Shown: in pieces, positions 6,255 through 9,252 of the stretch
How the letters are laid out: each line of letters begins with the position of its first letter
Numbering within the stretch: position 1 is the stretch's first letter
Assembly: GCA_039029935.1 (NCBI GenBank)
Contig: JBCCFC010000484.1
Coordinates: 1 to 9,252, forward strand
DNA: 9,252 bases
From: G039029935 sp039029935
GTDB lineage: Bacteria > Chloroflexota > Anaerolineae > Caldilineales > Caldilineaceae
Direction: 5' to 3'
Program-made: the position numbers and the translations under genes
Notes under the pieces: generated by a model
Seen by the model: only the letters and a program-made list of their open reading frames with translations
Told to the model about the DNA's origin: nothing
Databases searched by the model: none

Positions 6255-6462
6255 TAAACGTTAGATACAATCGTTCAAAAAAAGCGAGTTCAATTTGAAC
6301 TCGCTTTTTCATTAAAAAATGCCCAACTCATCCTTCGCATCATCCGACATCATGTCTGGATTCCAGAAGGGCGACCAGGTGAGGTGAATGTTCACCTCAT
6401 CCAAGCTAGGAAAGGCATCATGCGTTTCCTTCTGGACATTACCGATGATCTCTGGCCCAGCC
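6255..6462 (-). repeat. Right copy of the diverged direct repeat of about 210 bp
   Basis: This is the partner of 3299-3509. It includes the pre-terminator stretch, the terminator and the 3' half of the intact DUF59 gene. Because this copy belongs to a complete gene it is likely the resident or restored version, and the left copy the remnant. Confidence 0.88.
6279..6309. terminator. Bidirectional terminator between the beta-helix gene and the suf-type operon
   Basis: aaaaagcgagttc (6279-6291) pairs with gaactcgcttttt (6297-6309) around the loop aattt. An A-run and a T-run on the two sides let it end both converging transcripts: the beta-helix gene from the left and the DUF59 gene from the right. 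The DUF59 stop codon is only 3 bases away. Confidence 0.92.
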
Positions 6463-6635
6463 GGACATCCAGGGCTGGTCAGCGTCATCGTAATCTCTGC
6501 TGTTTTTTCCGGCGTGATGTCAATGTCATAGACAAGACCGATGTCCACGATGTTGATAAACAGTTCTGGATCATGGACCTTTTCTTGCAAAACACCTCGA
6601 ATCTGTTCGGGCGTTGGCATTACTGCGTCACTCAT
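6312..6635 (-). CDS. DUF59/MIP18-family Fe-S cluster assembly protein (SufT/PaaD-like)
   Basis: This 107-residue cytosolic protein belongs to the DUF59 family, which helps assemble or deliver iron-sulfur clusters. Residues 21-38 read HDPELFINIVDIGLVYDI, the family's core motif. Residues 52-63 read TLTSPGCPAGPE with the conserved Cys57. The C-terminal VNIHLTWSPFWNPDMMSDDAKDELGI matches the family end. I chose the ATG at 6633-6635 because AGGGGG lies 8 bases upstream (6644-6649) and homology starts there. A longer frame to 6704 would only translate the intergenic repeat array. It is the last gene of the minus-strand operon, 115 bases after the Rieske gene, and its own terminator follows. A truncated second copy lies at 3357-3512. 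Confidence 0.9.
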   Translation of the reverse strand: MSDAVMPTPEQIRGVLQEKVHDPELFINIVDIGLVYDIDITPEKTAEITMTLTSPGCPAGPEIIGNVQKETHDAFPSLDEVNIHLTWSPFWNPDMMSDDAKDELGIF

Positions 6636-6659
6636 TACTTCTTCCCCCTGTAAAAAAGG

Positions 6660-6699
6660 TTGAAGAGTTGAAAGGTGGAAAAGTTGAAAAGTTGAAGGT
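6660..6699. repeat. Five 8-bp tandem repeats in the DUF59-Rieske gap
   Basis: Units ttgaagag, ttgaaagg, tggaaaag, ttgaaaag and ttgaaggt follow one another without gaps. The consensus is ttgaaaag. They sit just upstream of the DUF59 ribosome binding site (on the minus strand) and beside a separate heptamer array. Confidence 0.85.
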
Positions 6700-6701
6700 A
6701 G

Positions 6702-6750
6702 CACTAATCACTCATCACTATTAACTATTAACTCTTCACTCTTCACTCTT
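6702..6750. repeat. Heptamer tandem array, first location
   Basis: Seven exact-period 7-bp units run from 6702 to 6750: cactaat, cactcat, cactatt, aactatt, aactctt, cactctt, cactctt. The consensus is (c/a)act(a/c)tt. The array ends exactly where the stop codon of the Rieske gene (6751-6753) begins. A second array of the same heptamer occurs at 7175-7237. Confidence 0.92.
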
Positions 6751-7068
6751 CTACGCTGGCTGTTCCATCCAAATTTCGTCACCGTCCACCCGCACTTCAT
6801 AGGTGGTTGTTGGCTCAAATGCTGGAAAGCATAGTGCTTCCCCTGTGCGGATGTCAAAACGTGCACCATGACGTGGACACATGACCTCGCAGCCATTGAT
6901 CACATCGCCCTCAACCAATGGTCCACCATCATGGGTACACATATCTTCGATGGCGTAAAATGTGCCATTCAGATTGAACAGCGCAATGCGCACATAGTCA
7001 ACCTCCAACAGCTTGCTCCCCCCAACAGGAACCTCAGCGACTGTGGCAACCTTGATAAAGTCGTTCAT
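6751..7068 (-). CDS. Rieske-type [2Fe-2S] ferredoxin
   Basis: This 105-residue small soluble Rieske protein holds its cluster with CTH (Cys44, His46) and CPRH (Cys64, His67), spaced as usual for the family. The LVEGDVINGCEVMCPRHGARFDIRTGEAL context is that of ferredoxin components of dioxygenases and nitrite-reductase-like small subunits. No oxygenase is nearby. It lies between sufU and the DUF59 gene, so it is probably an electron carrier tied to Fe-S assembly or a client of it. There is no strong ribosome binding site ahead of the ATG at 7066-7068, only a weak gaga about ten bases upstream. The cluster ligands make the family call firm; the physiological partner is unknown. Confidence 0.93.
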   Translation of the reverse strand: MNDFIKVATVAEVPVGGSKLLEVDYVRIALFNLNGTFYAIEDMCTHDGGPLVEGDVINGCEVMCPRHGARFDIRTGEALCFPAFEPTTTYEVRVDGDEIWMEQPA

Positions 7069-7102
7069 ATGTTTATGTTCTCGTTATGAATAGCGGTTAT
7101 AG

Positions 7103-7168
7103 ATAGCGTGTCACGCTGGTAGCGATGATCTATGGATAGACTGTCACGCTGGTAGCGATGACCTACGA
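7103..7168. repeat. 33-bp tandem repeat, two copies
   Basis: Units 7103-7135 and 7136-7168 are identical at 28 of 33 positions. The shared core is a 20-base block (7109-7128 and 7142-7161) starting tgtcacgctgg and ending gcgatga. The first copy also contains a short palindrome gcgtg-t-cacgc. It lies in the gap between sufU and the Rieske gene. No gene is seen in it. Confidence 0.92.
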
Positions 7169-7174
7169 GTGATC

Positions 7175-7237
7175 CTCTATTCACTGTTCATTCTTCACTA
7201 TTCACTATTAACTGTTCACTATTAACTATTCACTACT
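7175..7237. repeat. Heptamer tandem array, second location
   Basis: Nine 7-bp units in exact register: ctctatt, cactgtt, cattctt, cactatt, cactatt, aactgtt, cactatt, aactatt, cactact. The consensus is (c/a)act(a/g)tt, the same family as the array at 6702-6750. The last unit contains the sufU stop codon (cta at 7233-7235, tag on the minus strand), so the array abuts the 3' end of the upstream gene, as in the first case. Confidence 0.92.
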
Positions 7238-7610
7238 CAGGCCATTCCTCAAGCCCCCAGACACCTGCCTTGAGTGCTTTGAGTGGCAGCATGGCGCATT
7301 TCAGCCGCACAGGGCCAATCTCAATGCCAAGCATGTCAAGGATATACTCCCGATCCCAAGTCTTGAGTTCCTCGATATCCATACCCACAATATCTTCCAT
7401 GATCATGCTAGCCGTTGCTTGGCTGATGGAGCATCCCCGACCATCAAAGGCAGCGTCCACAACAACCTCGTTTTCAACTTTGAGTTCGATGGTGATCTCA
7501 TCACCGCAAAATGGATTGGTGTCGTGATAGTGGATGTCTGGCGACTCTAGCCTGCCTTTGCGACGTGGGTGTTTGTAATGGTCGATAATGGCTTCTCGAT
7601 ATAAATCCAT
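7233..7610 (-). CDS. sufU: SufU-type Fe-S cluster assembly / sulfur-acceptor protein
   Basis: This 125-residue protein of the IscU/SufU family accepts sulfur from SufS and passes it on for cluster building. Three conserved cysteines and an aspartate are visible: Cys35 and Asp37 in NPFCGDEI, Cys60 in GRGCSIS and Cys105 in VRLKCAMLPLKAL. These are the zinc or cluster ligands of the family. The protein is shorter than the about 147-residue Bacillus type, lacking most of the insert before the last cysteine. The ATG at 7608-7610 is chosen because MDLYREAIIDHY is the normal start of the family and GAGGA (7614-7618) lies 3 bases upstream; a longer frame to 7637 would run into the hairpin. It follows sufS by 54 bases on the same strand. 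Confidence 0.94.
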   Translation of the reverse strand: MDLYREAIIDHYKHPRRKGRLESPDIHYHDTNPFCGDEITIELKVENEVVVDAAFDGRGCSISQATASMIMEDIVGMDIEELKTWDREYILDMLGIEIGPVRLKCAMLPLKALKAGVWGLEEWPE

Positions 7611-7625
7611 AGTTCCTCGGATTGT

Positions 7626-7662
7626 TAATAGTAACACAGGCAGGATGCCTGTGTTACTATTA
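7626..7662. repeat. 17-bp perfect hairpin between sufS and sufU
   Basis: taatagtaacacaggca (7626-7642) pairs without a mismatch with its complement at 7646-7662 around a 3-base loop (gga). It fills most of the 54-base gap between the sufS stop and the sufU start. There is no T-run typical of a terminator. It could be an interspersed REP-like repeat, an RNA processing or stability element, or a partial attenuator that sets the SufS:SufU ratio. Confidence 0.92.
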
Positions 7663-7664
7663 CA

Positions 7665-8891
7665 TCAAAACGCAAAAATTTCGCTCGCTTTTTCCAAACT
7701 CACGGCAAGCTGGTCAATCTCTTCGGTGGTGTTGTACAGATACATGCTGGCGCGGGCAGATGCTGCAATGCCAAATTTATCGTGTAATGGTTGGGCACAG
7801 TGATGACCTGCACGGATGGCGATACCGTCACTGTCAACCACTGCAGACAAATCGTGTGGATGAACGCCATCTAGCGTAAAGGAAACCAGACCACTGCGTT
7901 GTGCTGGCTCTGGCCCCAGTATATGCAGCCCTTCGATTTCGGCCAAACGACTGTAGGTATAGTTCACAAGATATTGCTCATGCTCGTGAATCCAATCCAT
8001 CCCTACATCATTGAGATAATCAACCGCTGCACCTAAGCCAATAACCTCAGCAATGGATGGTGTTCCCGCTTCAAATTTGTACGGGATGGTGTTCCACTTG
8101 CTGCCTGACATCTTGACTTCACGGATCATGTCGCCGCCCCCCATGAAGGGTGGCATGGCTTCCAGCACCTCTCGCTTACCATAGAGAACACCCACACCTG
8201 TTGGCCCACACATCTTATGGCTGCTAAAGACCATCAAGTCAACGTCTAAGGCTTGCACATCAACAGGCATATGCGGCACACTCTGTGCGCCATCCAGCAA
8301 AACCAGCGCACCGAGTCCATGTGCCCGTGCAATCAGCGATTCCACCGGATTGACCGTGCCAAGCACATTACTCACATGCGTCATGCTCAATAGCTTGGTC
8401 TTTTCCGTCAATAGCGAGTCAATCTCACTCAAATCCAGCAGCCCGTTCATGGTGATAGGGATGTATTTGAGCGTAAACCCAACTTGCTCTTGCAGAATCT
8501 GCCAAGGCACGATGTTGCTATGATGCTCCATCTCGGTGATCAGCACCTCATCGCCCGGCCCCAGGTTGGCACGTCCCCACGCATAGGCCACCAAGTTCAT
8601 CCCCTCGGTTGTGCCGCGTGTAAACACAATCTGTTTATCGCTGGGTGCATTGATCAGCCGTGCCACTTTCAGCCGTGTATTCTCATACAGCATGGTGGCC
8701 TCTTCGCTGAGTGTATGCACCCCACGATGTACATTGGCGTTAGTCTGACGATAATAGTCATCCATCGCCTGAATCACAGACTCTGGTTTTTGGCTACTTG
8801 CGCCGTTGTCGAGATAGATCAGCGGTTTGTCTTTGATCTTCCGCTGTAAGATTGGAAATTCGCTGCGAATTTTGGCTAATTTATCTTTCAA
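7665..8891 (-). CDS. sufS: Cysteine desulfurase SufS
   Basis: This 408-residue PLP enzyme of the class V aminotransferase fold takes sulfur from L-cysteine to form an enzyme persulfide and alanine. Landmarks are ANVHRGVHTLSEEAT, the His pair in TEMEHHSNIVPW (His123), LLDGAQSVPHMPVDV, the PLP lysine in SSHKMCGPTG (Lys226) and the catalytic cysteine in RAGHHCAQPL (Cys365). Positions agree with the SufS family. I chose the TTG at 8889-8891 as start: LKDKLAKIRSEFPIL fits the normal N-terminus, no ATG lies near, and a GGGG-containing site lies about 8 bases upstream. A longer frame to 9035 only reads the other gene in a wrong frame. The start overlaps the last 11 bases of the sulfurtransferase gene, suggesting translational coupling. 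Confidence 0.95.
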   Translation of the reverse strand: MKDKLAKIRSEFPILQRKIKDKPLIYLDNGASSQKPESVIQAMDDYYRQTNANVHRGVHTLSEEATMLYENTRLKVARLINAPSDKQIVFTRGTTEGMNLVAYAWGRANLGPGDEVLITEMEHHSNIVPWQILQEQVGFTLKYIPITMNGLLDLSEIDSLLTEKTKLLSMTHVSNVLGTVNPVESLIARAHGLGALVLLDGAQSVPHMPVDVQALDVDLMVFSSHKMCGPTGVGVLYGKREVLEAMPPFMGGGDMIREVKMSGSKWNTIPYKFEAGTPSIAEVIGLGAAVDYLNDVGMDWIHEHEQYLVNYTYSRLAEIEGLHILGPEPAQRSGLVSFTLDGVHPHDLSAVVDSDGIAIRAGHHCAQPLHDKFGIAASARASMYLYNTTEEIDQLAVSLEKASEIFAF

Positions 8892-9252
8892 TCGGCAACC
8901 CCACTGAATTACCCCATTCAGTCCAAGAGCCATCATAGTTGCGCACATTGCCATAGCCCAGCAAATAAGTGAGAACAAACCACGTGTGGCTGCTGCGTTC
9001 ACCAATGCGGCAATAAGCAACAACCGCGTTATCACTGCTCAAACCCTGCTCTGTTTCATAGATGGCGCGCAGTTCGTCAGCACTCTTGAACGTACCATCC
9101 TCATTGGCCGCACGTCCCCAAGGCACATTATTGGCGCCTGGAATATGACCACCGCGCATGGCACCTTCCTGTGGATAGTCTGGCATATGCAGCAATTCCC
9201 CGCTGAATTCGCCCGGGCTGCGTACATCGACCAATGCACCACCACCATCAAC
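8881..9252 (-). CDS. Rhodanese-type sulfurtransferase (SseA-like), C-terminal domain, partial
   Basis: The frame is open to the window edge, so the N-terminal part is missing. The visible 123 residues form one rhodanese domain: LVDVRSPGEFSGE at its start, GHIPGANNVPW in the middle, then the catalytic loop CRIGERSSHTWF with the active Cys about residue 81 of the fragment, and the end YDGSWTEWGNSVGLPIER. The CRIGERS loop and the SWTEWG end are typical of the second domain of two-domain thiosulfate or 3-mercaptopyruvate sulfurtransferases. It moves sulfur as a persulfide on the cysteine. It ends inside the start of sufS, so it is probably co-transcribed and may supply or drain sulfur around SufS. 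The exact substrate cannot be told from the fragment. Confidence 0.93.
   Translation of the reverse strand, partial: VDGGGALVDVRSPGEFSGELLHMPDYPQEGAMRGGHIPGANNVPWGRAANEDGTFKSADELRAIYETEQGLSSDNAVVAYCRIGERSSHTWFVLTYLLGYGNVRNYDGSWTEWGNSVGLPIER

Noticed and set aside
6636..6704. Upstream extension of the DUF59 protein by 23 residues
   Set aside because: It would translate the octamer repeat array; the ATG at 6633-6635 has a strong ribosome binding site and matches the family start.
7103..7237. Possible CRISPR array, given repeated units
   Set aside because: The 33-bp units are in direct tandem without variable spacers and the heptamers have no spacers at all; no cas genes are present.
8892..9035. 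Upstream extension of SufS by 48 residues that looks like a membrane segment
   Set aside because: This stretch is the sulfurtransferase coding sequence read in another frame; SufS homology begins at the TTG at 8889-8891.

Overview
The window looks like a chromosomal segment of a Chloroflexota-type (green non-sulfur relative) bacterium. I infer this from two things: a very long Thr/Pro linker in a secreted cohesin/dockerin protein that ends in a hydrophobic LPxVxR-like tail, and the company of a SufS/SufU/Rieske/DUF59 cluster. The phylum call is an inference (about 0.6) and no species is proposed.

Layout. (1) 1-625 is the 3' end of mutS on the + strand. Its first about 60 bases are inverted: they read as the Walker B stretch of MutS on the minus strand. 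The fragment also carries an in-frame triplicated 15-bp repeat. (2) 781-3282 is a large secreted protein with a signal peptide, an N-terminal beta-sandwich-like module, a Thr/Pro linker of about 245 residues, a cohesin-like module, a dockerin-like module, a second cohesin-like module and a short C-terminal tail. It ends at a strong hairpin terminator. (3) 3299-6253 is an inserted-looking block. It starts with a truncated copy of the 3' end (plus terminator) of the DUF59 gene found intact at 6312-6635. It then carries a LuxR/NarL-type regulator with a degenerate receiver domain (3786-4439) and a secreted DUF4214/parallel beta-helix protein (4650-6206). The block is bounded by two diverged direct copies of about 210 bp. 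(4) 6312-9252 is a minus-strand operon read from right to left: a rhodanese-type sulfurtransferase (cut by the window end), sufS (TTG start, overlapping the sulfurtransferase), sufU, a Rieske ferredoxin and a DUF59/MIP18 protein.

How the genes fit together. The minus-strand cluster is a coherent iron-sulfur/sulfur-trafficking unit. SufS takes sulfur from cysteine and SufU accepts it. The DUF59 protein is a likely assembly or maturation factor, the Rieske protein is a likely electron carrier or client, and the sulfurtransferase is another sulfur handler. The intergenic gaps of this operon are unusually rich in short repeats: a heptamer array seen twice, an octamer array, a 33-bp tandem repeat and a 17-bp perfect hairpin. 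The two secreted proteins point to cell-surface or extracellular polysaccharide work. The LuxR-type regulator beside the beta-helix gene is the natural candidate to control it.

The most unusual points are the inverted mutS segment, the duplicated DUF59 3' end whose best-conserved stretch differs only at silent sites, and the heptamer arrays. I do not see CRISPR, tRNA, rRNA, transposase or integrase genes.
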